64,000 bases of DNA, taken from Anaerosporomusa subterranea (lineage in GTDB: Bacteria > Bacillota > Negativicutes > Sporomusales > Acetonemataceae). The notes beneath the pieces were generated by a model, which did not search any database, had not been told where the DNA came from, and saw only the letters and a program-made list of their open reading frames with translations. The position numbers and the translations under genes were made by a program. Each line of letters opens with the position of its first letter. Positions within the stretch are counted from its first letter, which is position 1. Location: NCBI RefSeq assembly GCF_001611555.1, contig NZ_LSGP01000005.1, positions 1-64,000 on the forward strand, given 5' to 3'. This document shows positions 52,022 through 61,971 of the stretch, one piece after another.

Positions 52022-54424
52022 TTACTCAAGGTTAGGGAACATCATCTGCTCGATAAATTGTTCATTGAAGCGTGAATCTGCAGCTAAATCGAGATGGGTA
52101 GACACTGCCAGCAAGTCGCGAATTGTTTGCTGACTCGACTGTTCTAAGAGATACTGAATTGTTCCGCCCAACGAACTGTTGCCCACTCTTTTGACTTTTG
52201 TTTGCAGTTCTTTAGGCAAAAGGCCGATAGCTACCGCACTGTCAATGTTAACATGGCTGCCGAAACTACCTGCCAAATACACTGCACCAACCTCGTCATA
52301 GCGACAGCCGTAAGTTTCCAACAAAACCTCTGCTCCGGCGCGCATGGCAGCCTTCGCCAGTTGCAGTTCTCTCACATCTTTCTGGGTAAAATGAATCCAA
52401 TCTCCCTGCGCCGTCTGGGCGATAGCTAGGGTTCCATTGGGAAATCGCTCTAGATCAAATTTGCCGGTTGCATTTACCACTCGTTCCCGCACGCAAGCCG
52501 CCATAATGTCAATGATACCTGAACCACAAATGCCGACAGGTTCGCCGCCATCAATCGTTGTATAACTTGGCTGACCGTCAGACATCTGGAAACTGGCTAT
52601 TGCTCCGCTGATACTGCCTGTTCCGCAGCTTATGTTAGCCCCTTCAAAGGCAGGCCCGGCAGCAGTTGCCAGACAGAGTATTTTATCTCTATTGCCAATG
52701 ACTATCTCACCATTGGTTCCGATATCGATAAGCATGGCAATTTCAGTAGTGGTTGCAAACCCGCACTGCAGCATGCCTGCCACCACATCGGCTCCCACAA
52801 AAGCAGACACTCCAGGTAGGACTGTTGTCTGACAATCCAGAGAGGTATCGCCGAACAGCTCCGTAAAGGAAAATTGCTGAGATTCTGTCGTAACCGGTTG
52901 GAAAGGATAGCGGCCAAGTGATTCCGCAGACAGTCCCAACAAGAAATGTAGCATTGTGGTATTGCCCGCAATGGCGACATGGACGATTAAAGCTCGGGTC
53001 TGGGCGTCGAAACCACGGACACAATTGACGATATCTGTGCAAATGCTCGAACGTAGAGCTGCGCCATTGTTCCCTGTACTGTACTGGATGCGGGAAATCA
53101 CATCCGCACCATAGCGTCGCTGATTGTTGAGCAAGGAGTGTGTTTGGACAACCTCGCCATTCAATAAGTCCACCAGACTTAAAACCAGCGTGGTCGTACC
53201 GATATCAATCGCCAATCCGAAGACTCGTTTCGCGCTCGGCGGCAGCAAATCAACAATCTTGTTGCCATCGACGAGAAGTTTCATTTGAGTCGCTTCACCC
53301 TTGGCCTCGTTTTTCAGCAGCGACAACTTGCGCAATGCCTTTAGCGAATAAGAATACTCATTTCCCAGCTGGCGATGGATAAGCTTTGTCACGCTATCAC
53401 CATTTCTCCAATCCGCAGCCGCGAGGTCCACTCCCATAATTCGAAAGCCACTGTCTGGCACGAAGGCGCTAGCCTGGAATTCGGTAACGGTTTGATATGA
53501 CGTTTCTTGCGATAGCCTAATATCAACTTCACAGTCAGTCAATGGATAAGTACGGCAGGCTAAATATATGCCATCATTGACAAGCCCGTCTTGAGTTGTC
53601 TTGCCGCTGATGAGGCTGATCCTACACTTACCGCATGTCCCACGCCCGCCACAGGGCGAATGTACGCGTAAGCCCTGTGCTGACAATGCGGTCATAATCG
53701 ACTGCGAGGTTTTGGCGCTTATTGTATGTCGCCGCTCACCGTCTACAACAGTCAGGCTAACCGTTTGTTCCCGGCCATCAAACTTTCGCAGTTTGCAGTC
53801 TGACCTGCCGCAAGTCGAACAATCATGATCCACCGGATTGATCGGCAGATCCACATCTGCGCCGTAAACATAAGCTAACGATTTTACCGGATCAAGCATA
53901 CAGCCGCCAGTCATCGTAATACCTAACGCATCCTCTGCAGTAAAGCGCTCGAGTATAGACTGCTGGCAGGTCACATCAAAATCACCTTCGCCAGGTGACA
54001 GGCGTCTGGTTAGCCCCAAACCAGCCGTCTGCGCCTCACAGACGACTTTTTGATATAACTGTCGAGAACAATCAAATAATGCAAAATTGGCGATAGCGTC
54101 CAAAACTAGCCCTTCGGCGTACATGCCTGATTGAAAACATGCGGCGCTTTCATCAGCTAAGGTATTGCCGATAGTAAGTAAGCAATAAATTAGCTGATTG
54201 CAGCCGTTTGCCCCGCTAGGATTAAAGCCCCCTAGCTTCTCATCTAAAACATAAGCGGCTTTAGCCGTAATCGCCCTTGCAGCTATTTCAGTCATCTTGT
54301 CGTAAATCTTGGACATTTCTCCATAGGCTGAGCTATGTTCATAGCAATCCAACGACTCCATGATTGTCTTTTTGTCAGGTCTGAATAGAAAATCTGTTAC
54401 AACAGTTATTTGTTTATGCTTCAT
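52022..54424 (-). CDS. corrinoid-activating protein: MetH-activation-like + ferredoxin + DUF4445
   Basis: This 800-residue protein has three parts. Residues about 1-215 resemble the B12-dependent methionine synthase activation domain (SPGEGD at 143-148, LDPVKSLAYVYG) and end in a cysteine cluster C202, C205, C210. Residues about 222-305 form a [2Fe-2S] ferredoxin domain with C258, C264, C267 and C290. Residues about 400-800 are the DUF4445 ASKHA-type ATPase (AIDIGTTTLVLS, VAIAGNTTMLHF, LIDIGTNGEIV, VYLAGSFGSHV) of reductive activators of corrinoid proteins. It probably re-reduces inactive Co(II) corrinoid using ATP. No corrinoid protein gene is in the window. Confidence 0.87.
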   Translation of the reverse strand: MKHKQITVVTDFLFRPDKKTIMESLDCYEHSSAYGEMSKIYDKMTEIAARAITAKAAYVLDEKLGGFNPSGANGCNQLIYCLLTIGNTLADESAACFQSGMYAEGLVLDAIANFALFDCSRQLYQKVVCEAQTAGLGLTRRLSPGEGDFDVTCQQSILERFTAEDALGITMTGGCMLDPVKSLAYVYGADVDLPINPVDHDCSTCGRSDCKLRKFDGREQTVSLTVVDGERRHTISAKTSQSIMTALSAQGLRVHSPCGGRGTCGKCRISLISGKTTQDGLVNDGIYLACRTYPLTDCEVDIRLSQETSYQTVTEFQASAFVPDSGFRIMGVDLAAADWRNGDSVTKLIHRQLGNEYSYSLKALRKLSLLKNEAKGEATQMKLLVDGNKIVDLLPPSAKRVFGLAIDIGTTTLVLSLVDLLNGEVVQTHSLLNNQRRYGADVISRIQYSTGNNGAALRSSICTDIVNCVRGFDAQTRALIVHVAIAGNTTMLHFLLGLSAESLGRYPFQPVTTESQQFSFTELFGDTSLDCQTTVLPGVSAFVGADVVAGMLQCGFATTTEIAMLIDIGTNGEIVIGNRDKILCLATAAGPAFEGANISCGTGSISGAIASFQMSDGQPSYTTIDGGEPVGICGSGIIDIMAACVRERVVNATGKFDLERFPNGTLAIAQTAQGDWIHFTQKDVRELQLAKAAMRAGAEVLLETYGCRYDEVGAVYLAGSFGSHVNIDSAVAIGLLPKELQTKVKRVGNSSLGGTIQYLLEQSSQQTIRDLLAVSTHLDLAADSRFNEQFIEQMMFPNLE

Positions 54425-54481
54425 ATGAACACCACCTAGCCAAAACACTTACACTTACTATACTTGATTATTCGGTTTTTA

Positions 54482-54525
54482 GTAAAGCCTCTTATCCATG
54501 GATATCCATGGATAAGAGGCTTTAC
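54482..54525. repeat. perfect 44-bp palindrome without loop
   Basis: GTAAAGCCTCTTATCCATGGAT is followed immediately by its exact reverse complement. It lies just after gudD on the minus strand and before the activase gene. No T-run follows, so it is an atypical terminator at best; it may act as an mRNA processing or stabilising hairpin, or as a protein-binding site. Confidence 0.85.
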
Positions 54526-54531
54526 CCAATT

Positions 54532-55890
54532 CTACCTAACCAGGCATGGACGCTTGTTATCAAACTTCCACCCCGGAATCAAATACTGCATTGCCATCGC
54601 ATCGTCACGCCCGCTTAACGACATGGAAGCATAGACTTTATTCGCTTTTTCCACCTGCGCCATATCAACCTCGATACCAAGCCCAGGCCGATCGGGCACG
54701 GCGATCTTGCCACCAACAATCTGCAGCGGTTCTTTTGTCAGGCGCTCCTGCTCTTCCTGCCAAATCCAATGCGTATCAAGCGCAGTAATCTTGCCAGGCG
54801 CAGCAGCCCCAACCTGAGTGAACATTGCCAGGGAAATATCGAAATGATTATTGGAGTGAGAACCCCAGGTCAAACCCCATTCATGACACATTTGCGCCAC
54901 CCGCACCGAGCCTTGCATAGTCCAGAAATGCGGATCAGCCAACGGGATGTCGACTGAATGCAGTTGAATGGTATGACCCATCTGACGCCAATCGGTGGCG
55001 ATCATATTGGTAGCAGTCGGCAAACCGGTTGCCCGTCGGAATTCGGCCATGACCTCACGGCCGGAATAGCCGTTTTCCGCACCGCAGGGATCTTCGGCAT
55101 AGGCCAGCACAAGGTGCTTATTGCTGCATAGTCTGATCGCTTCAGCCAGAGACCACGCGCCATTAGGATCAAGCGTAATACGAGCCTCGGGGAACCTCTC
55201 CGCCAAAGCAGTTACGGCTTCGATTTCTTCATCACCGCTTAAGACCCCGCCCTTGAGTTTGAAGTCATTAAACCCATAGCGCTCCTGCGCCGCTTCCGCA
55301 AGCCGTACGACACTCTCCGCCGTCAATGCTTCCTCATGGCGTAGACGCAACCATTCGTCATCTGCATCCGGAGCGCTGAGATAGGGCAAGTCAGTTTTCT
55401 TGCGGTCGCCAACATAGAACAGATATCCTAACATTTCCACTTCGCTACGCTGTTGACCTTCACCAAGCAGAGCGGCAACCGGCACGCCAAGAAACTGACC
55501 CAAGAGATCGAGCAATGCCGCCTCGAGCGCGGTCACGGCATGGATGGCAATCCGCAAATCAAATGTCTGGAGACCGCGTCCGCTAGAGTCTCTGTCGGCA
55601 AAACTCGTTCTTACCCGGTTCAAGATGTTATTATAGTTGCCGATGGATTGACCAATGACCAGTTCTTTAGCATCTTCGAGCGTTTGGCGGATACGTTCGC
55701 CGCCCGGAACCTCGCCAACTCCGGTGTGACCTGAGCTATCTGTCAAAATTACGATATTGCGGGTAAAAAACGGGCTGTGTGCGCCGCTCAGATTGAGCAA
55801 CATGCTATCCTGTCCTGCTACCGGGATGACTAACATTTTGGTAACAACCGGTGCGCCGGAAAAACCTGCTGCGATTAATTCATGATTCAT
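54532..55890 (-). CDS. gudD: glucarate dehydratase
   Basis: GudD, of the enolase superfamily, converts D-glucarate (and L-idarate) to 5-keto-4-deoxyglucarate. The 452-residue protein has the catalytic FKLKGG lysine pair, LDPNGAWS and YAEDPCGAE metal-binding acids, NMIATDW, and the [18 protein letters not shown] region containing the general-base histidine. Length and motifs match the family well. It follows tctC in the operon, with ribosome binding site GTGGGAG. Confidence 0.95.
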   Translation of the reverse strand: MNHELIAAGFSGAPVVTKMLVIPVAGQDSMLLNLSGAHSPFFTRNIVILTDSSGHTGVGEVPGGERIRQTLEDAKELVIGQSIGNYNNILNRVRTSFADRDSSGRGLQTFDLRIAIHAVTALEAALLDLLGQFLGVPVAALLGEGQQRSEVEMLGYLFYVGDRKKTDLPYLSAPDADDEWLRLRHEEALTAESVVRLAEAAQERYGFNDFKLKGGVLSGDEEIEAVTALAERFPEARITLDPNGAWSLAEAIRLCSNKHLVLAYAEDPCGAENGYSGREVMAEFRRATGLPTATNMIATDWRQMGHTIQLHSVDIPLADPHFWTMQGSVRVAQMCHEWGLTWGSHSNNHFDISLAMFTQVGAAAPGKITALDTHWIWQEEQERLTKEPLQIVGGKIAVPDRPGLGIEVDMAQVEKANKVYASMSLSGRDDAMAMQYLIPGWKFDNKRPCLVR

Positions 55891-55915
55891 AGTGTTTCTC
55901 CCACTTAACGCGTTA

Positions 55916-56923
55916 TTATTTATCGAGACCCAGTTCCTTGATCAGCTTGGCATAGTCGTCACTAGCTTGTTTCATGAACTTGCCAAAGTCTTCCGGACCT
56001 TGATACATAACAGGCTGCATCATATCGCCCATAGCCTTTTTGAAGTCAGGATCTTCTGATATCTTCTTAAGGACGTCAGCATAATAGTCTACTACTTCTT
56101 TAGGCGTGCCTTTGGGAGCCGCTATCCCCTTAACTGAGCCCCAGGTATGGAAATTGATTCCCTGCTCTTTAAGAGTTGGGACATTAGGAAGGGCCGGGTC
56201 TCTGTCAGGTGTGGCTATGCCAAGCGGTTTTACTCTATTGGCTTTTAGCTGTGAAATAGCTTCAGCAGGATGAGCGCCGCCAATAAGAGTCTGAGCGCCC
56301 ATTAGAGTAGTCATTGCCTGATTACCACCGGCATGCGGCACAGGAGTAACAGTAATATTAGCCGCCTTACCGATTCCGCGCATAACAAGGTCTACAGCGC
56401 CAGCCTTGGTTGATACCGAAGCAGTCACTGGTTTATTTTCTTTCTTCGCCCAGTCGATAACATCTTTAACTGAGTTAAACGGAGAATTCGCCGGAGCTAA
56501 CACCACTACAGTATGTATCGACATCCGAGAAATAAAGGTGAGATCGGTGAACGGATTGTATTCAACCTTTTGGATATGAGGCATAACTAGATCATGACCC
56601 GATCCGGTACCGACTAGCAGAGTATAGCCATCCGGTTTAGCGCGGGCGACAAAGGCCGAGCCTTCAACACCGCCGCCGCCAGGCTTATTGACAAACTGTA
56701 AAGGTTGGGGACAATATTTGGACCATACCTTCTCGATTGCGCGAGCCAGCATGTCGGTAGATCCGCCGGCAGCCATTGGAACAACAAACGTAATGGGCTT
56801 ATCAGGTTTAAATGCTTTCGGAGCGTCTGCTTTTTTCTCGCCGCCGCAGCCACTCACAATCACCAGCATGGACAGTACGACCAGAACCGCGATAAAGGCT
56901 TTCCAGTAGTTCTTGCGAAACAT
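55916..56923 (-). CDS. tctC: tripartite tricarboxylate transporter substrate-binding lipoprotein
   Basis: The 335-residue Bug-family periplasmic or surface receptor has a signal sequence ending in the lipobox VSGC with C26, then [16 protein letters not shown], the conserved Bug motif for carboxylate binding, and [19 protein letters not shown]. In this cluster it probably binds glucarate, galactarate or a related dicarboxylate. It is encoded with tctA and tctB. Confidence 0.93.
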   Translation of the reverse strand: MFRKNYWKAFIAVLVVLSMLVIVSGCGGEKKADAPKAFKPDKPITFVVPMAAGGSTDMLARAIEKVWSKYCPQPLQFVNKPGGGGVEGSAFVARAKPDGYTLLVGTGSGHDLVMPHIQKVEYNPFTDLTFISRMSIHTVVVLAPANSPFNSVKDVIDWAKKENKPVTASVSTKAGAVDLVMRGIGKAANITVTPVPHAGGNQAMTTLMGAQTLIGGAHPAEAISQLKANRVKPLGIATPDRDPALPNVPTLKEQGINFHTWGSVKGIAAPKGTPKEVVDYYADVLKKISEDPDFKKAMGDMMQPVMYQGPEDFGKFMKQASDDYAKLIKELGLDK

Positions 56924-56988
56924 TCTTTTTCCTCCTCGTTTTCTTTTTTCGATAAAGCACGCTTTAATTACTGTGTGAAATTACTGAT

Positions 56989-58500
56989 TTACTCCTCAGT
57001 AACCACGCAACGGGCTTTCTTCCTGCTCTTGTACGCAGCATAGATCTGACCGATGAGGATAATGAAGAATAGTGCCATGATGCTTCCGGAAATGGGCCGT
57101 GACACAAAAATCGTAAAACTTCCAGCAGACATCAATAGAGATTGACGCAGAGCATTTTCAATAAGTGGGGCAAGAATAAAAGCCATAATCATAGGACCTG
57201 GATCAAAACACATTTTACGGAGAAAATACCCCAGCACGCCGAAGGCAATGAATACATAAACATTGAAGGTATCATTGTTCAAGCTATAGCAACCCACGGC
57301 GGTAAACAGCACGATGACCGGGCCCAAAATACCAAAAGGCACTTTTAATAATTGCACCCAAAGACCGACTAACGGTAAATTCAAGATCAATAAAATCACA
57401 TTGCCGATATACATGGACGCAATAACGCCCCAGAAGATATCGGGGTGTTCGCTGATCAAAAACGGACCAGGTGTAATACCTTGCACTAGGAGTGCCGCAA
57501 AAATCATCGAAATGGCCGCGTTGCATGGTATTCCTAATGTCAGCAGCGGGATAAACGACGAACTGGAAGCACCGTTATTGGCTGATTCGGGGCCGGCCAC
57601 TCCGGCTATCGCACCCTCGCCAAACTCTTCGGGGTGCTTCGACACTCGCTTTTCCAAGGCATATGACGTCAGCGACGCGACGACAGACCCGCCGCCAGGA
57701 ATAATCCCTGTGAAAAAGCCAATCAGCGACCCGCGGAAGATCGGCCACTTGCTATCTGCCCATTCCTGAGCAGAGGGAAGCAATCTGCCAATCTTCTTGG
57801 TTACAAATTCGTTTCCTGCCTTGGCTTCGAGCGTCAAAAAAACTTCACTCAAACCAAACAACCCCATGGCCAATGTCACAAATTCAAAACCATTCTGCAA
57901 CGCAACAAACCCAAACGTGAATCGTTCTTTGCCTGAGATTGGATCAAGCCCTACGTTAGACAGCAAGATGCCGAGGAATAGCATAATGGTTCCTTTAATC
58001 GGCGATCCGCCTGACAAGAATACAGCCAGCAGCAACCCAATCAACATCATCGCAAAATACTCCGGCGGACCAAATCGAATGGCGAATTCCGCCAGTGGCG
58101 GCGCCACGAAGGTCAGACCAATGACTCCTACCGTACCAGCGATAAACGAGCCAATTGCCGCAATTGCCAATGCTGAACCGGCTCTGCCCATTTTCGCCAT
58201 CTGATAGCCATCAATCGCCGTAACTACCGACGCTGCCTCGCCCGGAATCCGCAACAGGATTGACGTGGTAGAGCCGCCGTACATCGCGCCATAGTAAATT
58301 CCCGCGAGAAAAATAATTGAGGTTGAAGGCGAACCCATCGCATATACGACCGGGAGCAACAGTGATATGGTAGCAGACGGGCCCAGACCTGGCAGCACGC
58401 CAACTGCTGTACCTAAAATCGCACCCAAAAAGCAGAATAACAGATTATTTCCTGCGAATGCGATGGCAAATCCATCAAATAGCCCCTGAAATACATCCAT
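56989..58500 (-). CDS. tctA: tripartite tricarboxylate transporter large membrane subunit
   Basis: The 503-residue protein has about 10-12 spans and both duplicated TctA motifs: LGTAVGVLPGLGPSATISLLLP with GIYYGAMYGGSTTSILLRIPGE in the first half and FTGIIPGGGSVVASLTSYALEKR with GPESANNGASSSSFIPLLTLGIPCNA in the second. It is the transport channel. The start follows the tctB stop by 16 bp. Confidence 0.95.
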   Translation of the reverse strand: MDVFQGLFDGFAIAFAGNNLLFCFLGAILGTAVGVLPGLGPSATISLLLPVVYAMGSPSTSIIFLAGIYYGAMYGGSTTSILLRIPGEAASVVTAIDGYQMAKMGRAGSALAIAAIGSFIAGTVGVIGLTFVAPPLAEFAIRFGPPEYFAMMLIGLLLAVFLSGGSPIKGTIMLFLGILLSNVGLDPISGKERFTFGFVALQNGFEFVTLAMGLFGLSEVFLTLEAKAGNEFVTKKIGRLLPSAQEWADSKWPIFRGSLIGFFTGIIPGGGSVVASLTSYALEKRVSKHPEEFGEGAIAGVAGPESANNGASSSSFIPLLTLGIPCNAAISMIFAALLVQGITPGPFLISEHPDIFWGVIASMYIGNVILLILNLPLVGLWVQLLKVPFGILGPVIVLFTAVGCYSLNNDTFNVYVFIAFGVLGYFLRKMCFDPGPMIMAFILAPLIENALRQSLLMSAGSFTIFVSRPISGSIMALFFIILIGQIYAAYKSRKKARCVVTEE

Positions 58501-58516
58501 TCAATAGCCACACCCC

Positions 58517-58966
58517 TCAAATCAGCAATCCTTCTGGCAGCGGTACTCGTAACAAATAAGAAAAGATCGCATACATAGCCACGGTGCCGATGACCGCGAT
58601 TGCCCCGGTCTTTAGCCATTTTTCACGTTCAATAGCGAATTGCCAAGCAACAAGAAAAATAAACGTGGACAGCATATAACCTAGAGGTTCCATCAATGCT
58701 GTATAGACAGTGATGATCAAAGTAGAGATGGCAGGCGCTACCCATTGACCAGCTTCCCAAAACGGCTCAGATTGTGTCACTGGCTTGCGGTTTCCTGCGA
58801 ACCATATTACACATAAAATCACGATTCCGATTCCGCATACAACCGGGAAAAAACCCGGGCCGGGTTCTTGCATTGTGCCGAGCGACAATGCAGTCATCGC
58901 ATAATACATCACAGCAACACCAAGTGCTATGAGGAATAAGCCTGTTGCGCGTTCGTATTTCGTCAT
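58517..58966 (-). CDS. tctB: tripartite tricarboxylate transporter small membrane subunit
   Basis: The 149-residue protein has four hydrophobic spans and the TctB motif GPGFFPVVCGIGI near residue 37. It is the poorly conserved small membrane component that accompanies TctA. Ribosome binding site GCGGAAGG. Confidence 0.9.
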   Translation of the reverse strand: MTKYERATGLFLIALGVAVMYYAMTALSLGTMQEPGPGFFPVVCGIGIVILCVIWFAGNRKPVTQSEPFWEAGQWVAPAISTLIITVYTALMEPLGYMLSTFIFLVAWQFAIEREKWLKTGAIAVIGTVAMYAIFSYLLRVPLPEGLLI

Positions 58967-59015
58967 AACCTTCCGCCTTCTGCTTGTCGTATTCTATCTT
59001 TCCCCCAATAAGCAG

Positions 59016-59903
59016 CTACCGTTTCACTTCGATCTGCGCCATTTTTTCATAATAACGAATAAGGGCGCCGTGGTCATTGTCTCCCATGCCGTCCACTTTC
59101 AGCGCTTGCATGATTTCCATAACCGCAGCTGTCAGAGGTAGGGACACACCCACTTCGTGCGAAGTATCAAGGACATTCTGCAGATCTTTGATATGCAAGT
59201 TAATCCGAAAGCCTGGGTTAAACTTGCGATCCATCACCAACGGAGCTTTGGCGTCAAGCACAGTACTGCCAGCCAACCCGCCGCGAATCGCTTGATATAC
59301 TAGTTCAGGCTCGACGCCAGCTTTTGCTGCCAGTACCAGCGCTTCTGACATGGCGGCAATATTCAGAGCAACGATTACTTGGTTGGCAAGTTTAGTCACA
59401 TTGCCAGCGCCCACATCACCGGTAAGTACCACCGAACCGGCCATGGCTTTCATGATCGGGTAACATTTTTCAAAGACTTCCTGTTTACCGCCAACCATGA
59501 CTGACAGAGTGCCTTCAATAGCTTTCGGTTCGCCGCCGCTGACCGGTGCGTCAAGCATTTCAACGCCCTTAACTCTCAGCTTGTCTGCGACCTCGCGGCT
59601 GACCAGAGGTGCGATGGAAGACATATCAATAACGACCGTTCCTGGTTTTGCGCCATCAATGATCCCGTTCTCGCCTAAGACTACTTCTTTCACATGGGGA
59701 GAATTCGGCAGCATAGTAATGATAACATCGCATTGTTCGGCAACTTCTTTCGCCGTTGCAGCCGCTGACGCGCCCGCAGCGACGACTTCAGCCACTGCAC
59801 TTTGATTTTTATCCATTACCAGCAGTTTGTAACCAGCCTTGAGCAAGTTTTTACTCATTGGCTTTCCCATGATGCCCAAACCAATAAATCCGATTGTTGA
59901 CAT
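59016..59903 (-). CDS. garR: 2-hydroxy-3-oxopropionate (tartronate semialdehyde) reductase
   Basis: GarR reduces tartronate semialdehyde to D-glycerate with NAD(P)H. The 295-residue beta-hydroxyacid dehydrogenase has the nucleotide-binding GFIGLGIMGKPM at 5-16, the substrate motif DAPVSGGEPKAIEGTLSVMVGG, and the catalytic-lysine region GNVTKLANQVIVALN. It is the first gene of the operon, preceded by TTGGAGGGG at 59911-59919. It is divergent from garD, with an operator-like palindrome between them. Confidence 0.93.
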   Translation of the reverse strand: MSTIGFIGLGIMGKPMSKNLLKAGYKLLVMDKNQSAVAEVVAAGASAAATAKEVAEQCDVIITMLPNSPHVKEVVLGENGIIDGAKPGTVVIDMSSIAPLVSREVADKLRVKGVEMLDAPVSGGEPKAIEGTLSVMVGGKQEVFEKCYPIMKAMAGSVVLTGDVGAGNVTKLANQVIVALNIAAMSEALVLAAKAGVEPELVYQAIRGGLAGSTVLDAKAPLVMDRKFNPGFRINLHIKDLQNVLDTSHEVGVSLPLTAAVMEIMQALKVDGMGDNDHGALIRYYEKMAQIEVKR

Positions 59904-59940
59904 TATATACCCCTCCAAACAAATAGTAAGTCTGGTATTT

Positions 59941-59961
59941 TTATTTCACTATGTGAAATAA
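59941..59961. promoter_or_regulatory. operator-like palindrome between garR and garD
   Basis: TTATTTCAC-TAT-GTGAAATAA has perfect 9-bp arms, 38 bp upstream of the garR ATG. Its TTTCA/TGAAA core resembles binding sites of IclR-family (KdgR-like) regulators, and such a regulator is encoded in the operon. A weaker similar pair ATTTC...GAAAT lies at about 60051-60067. Confidence 0.6.
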
Positions 59962-60174
59962 AATTTCATATTTTATAACTTTCTCTAAATGAATGAAAAT
60001 TCCTTTTATTCTGATAGGTTTTTTCTGTAAAATTATCTATATTAAAACTATATTTCGTTTATTGAAATTGTAATCCACGTTTTGCATCTTTCTGTAAAAA
60101 GTAAAGGATTCCAGTTAATCAATTCAGAATATACTATCATATTAATCTCATGGTGAACGGAAAGGGGATTTTCT

Positions 60175-61707
60175 ATGGCAACAAGCGGAAAACTGCAGGC
60201 GCCGCTTTATGTAAAAGTGAATCCAGCGGACAATGTCGCAATCATCGTCAATCCTAATGGTTTGCCAGCAGGCAGTGTGTTCCCCTGCGGCCTGACGCTA
60301 ATCGAACACATTCCACAAGGACATAAAGTAGCCTTGACCGATTTAGCGCATCATCAACCGGTCATCCGCTACGGCGAGGCGATTGGTTATGCTCTGCGGC
60401 CAATAAAAAAAGGCAGTTGGATTGACGAATCACTTATTGAACTGCCGCCGCCGCCAAACTTAGACGAGCTGCCCATCGCTACGAAGACTCCAAAATCTCT
60501 GCCTGCACTGAACGGATATTCATTTGACGGATACCGGAACCCGGATGGCAGTGTCGGTACGAAAAATATTCTGGGAATCAGTACTAGTGTGCAATGTATT
60601 GCCGGGGTCCTCGATTATGCGGTAAAACAGATTAAAGAAACGATTCTGCCCAAATACCCCTATGTTGATGATGTGGCAGCGTTAAATCATAACTATGGCT
60701 GTGGAGTTGCGATTAATGCTCCGGAGGCGATTATTCCTATCCGCACATTGCAAAACCTCGCCAACCATCCTAGCTTCGGCGGCGCGGTCATGGCGATTGG
60801 CTTAGGCTGTGAGAAGTTTCTGCCGGAGAGGTTGCTGAAGGATGCCAATCCAAGCAATATTATTTCCTTGCAGGATTATCACGGCTTTGGCGATATGGTC
60901 GAGGCAATCGTACAAATGGCAGAAGCCCGGTTAATTCAACTCAACCAACGCCGACGGACCACCTGTCCAGTATCAGAATTAGTCGTTGGCCTGCAATGCG
61001 GCGGCAGTGATGCCTTCTCCGGTGTCACTGCAAACCCGGCTGTAGGCTATGCAGCAGACCTTTTGGTACAGGCAGGTGCCACGGTTCTGTTTTCCGAAGT
61101 GACCGAAGTGCGCGATGCGGTGCACTTGTTAACACCACGAGTGATCAATCAGAATGTGGGGCATACGCTGATTCGCGAGATGAAGTGGTATGATCAGTAT
61201 CTGGCCAACGGAGAAGTTGACCGCAGTGCAAATCCGACGCCAGGCAATAAAAAAGGCGGTTTAGCCAATGTTGTCGAAAAATCGCTTGGCTCAATCGCAA
61301 AATCGGGTAGCAGCGCGATTGTTGGGGTCCTCTCACCAGGCGAAAAAGCCACCCAAAAAGGCCTAATTTATGCGGCGACTCCGGCCAGCGACTTTGTCTG
61401 CGGCACATTACAGCTAGCATCTGGCATGCATCTACAAGTCTTTACAACCGGTCGCGGCACACCCTACGGCCTAGCTGTGGCCCCGGTTATAAAAGTATCA
61501 TCCCGTAGTTCCTTAGCCGAACAATGGCATGATCTGATTGATGTCGACGCAGGTCGCATTGCGACTGGCGAAGCGAGTATTGAAGAAGTCGGCTGGGAAA
61601 TCTTCCGTCTGATTATCGATGTCGCCAGTGGTCGCAAGCAAACTTGGTCTGACCATTGGGGAATATATAATTCTCTCTGTTTGTTCAATCCGGCACCGGT
61701 AACCTGA
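60175..61707 (+). CDS. garD: galactarate dehydratase
   Basis: GarD dehydrates galactarate (meso-galactaric acid) to 5-keto-4-deoxyglucarate, the same product as GudD. The 510-residue protein matches the enteric enzyme closely: DNVAIIVN and [13 protein letters not shown] in the N-terminal SAF-like domain, then [48 protein letters not shown] and [10 protein letters not shown]. It needs a divalent iron in known homologues. It is divergent from garR, with GGAAAGGGG as ribosome binding site. Confidence 0.97.
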   Translation: MATSGKLQAPLYVKVNPADNVAIIVNPNGLPAGSVFPCGLTLIEHIPQGHKVALTDLAHHQPVIRYGEAIGYALRPIKKGSWIDESLIELPPPPNLDELPIATKTPKSLPALNGYSFDGYRNPDGSVGTKNILGISTSVQCIAGVLDYAVKQIKETILPKYPYVDDVAALNHNYGCGVAINAPEAIIPIRTLQNLANHPSFGGAVMAIGLGCEKFLPERLLKDANPSNIISLQDYHGFGDMVEAIVQMAEARLIQLNQRRRTTCPVSELVVGLQCGGSDAFSGVTANPAVGYAADLLVQAGATVLFSEVTEVRDAVHLLTPRVINQNVGHTLIREMKWYDQYLANGEVDRSANPTPGNKKGGLANVVEKSLGSIAKSGSSAIVGVLSPGEKATQKGLIYAATPASDFVCGTLQLASGMHLQVFTTGRGTPYGLAVAPVIKVSSRSSLAEQWHDLIDVDAGRIATGEASIEEVGWEIFRLIIDVASGRKQTWSDHWGIYNSLCLFNPAPVT

Positions 61708-61809
61708 AGTGCCTAACGTAGCTGACTTGCAGCAGTTAGCGCTGAGTACTCAAAGGTTCCGGGGAACTCGCAGAAGGCAAGACTATGATCTATAATTATG
61801 GCGTCCGGT

Positions 61810-61833
61810 AACCACCTGTCTATGCAGGTGGTT
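61810..61833 (+). terminator. hairpin terminator after garD
   Basis: AACCACCTG-TCTATG-CAGGTGGTT followed by CTATTTATA; the T-run is weak. It lies about 100 bp after garD. Confidence 0.55.
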
Positions 61834-61904
61834 CTATTTATACAATGGACAGTTCCTGCTCACTTCAACGACGGCACAAAATACAGACAAACTTTAATCT
61901 CGTC

Positions 61905-61933
61905 TTGTAATTAGCTAGATATTATGATATATT
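61905..61933 (+). promoter_or_regulatory. promoter of the DUF2087-GIY-YIG unit
   Basis: TTGTAA (61905-61910), 17 bp, TATATT (61928-61933), about 38 bp before the start codon at 61972. Confidence 0.55.
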
Positions 61934-61971
61934 GTCTATGTTAAACAATAAATCATTACGAGGTGATACCC

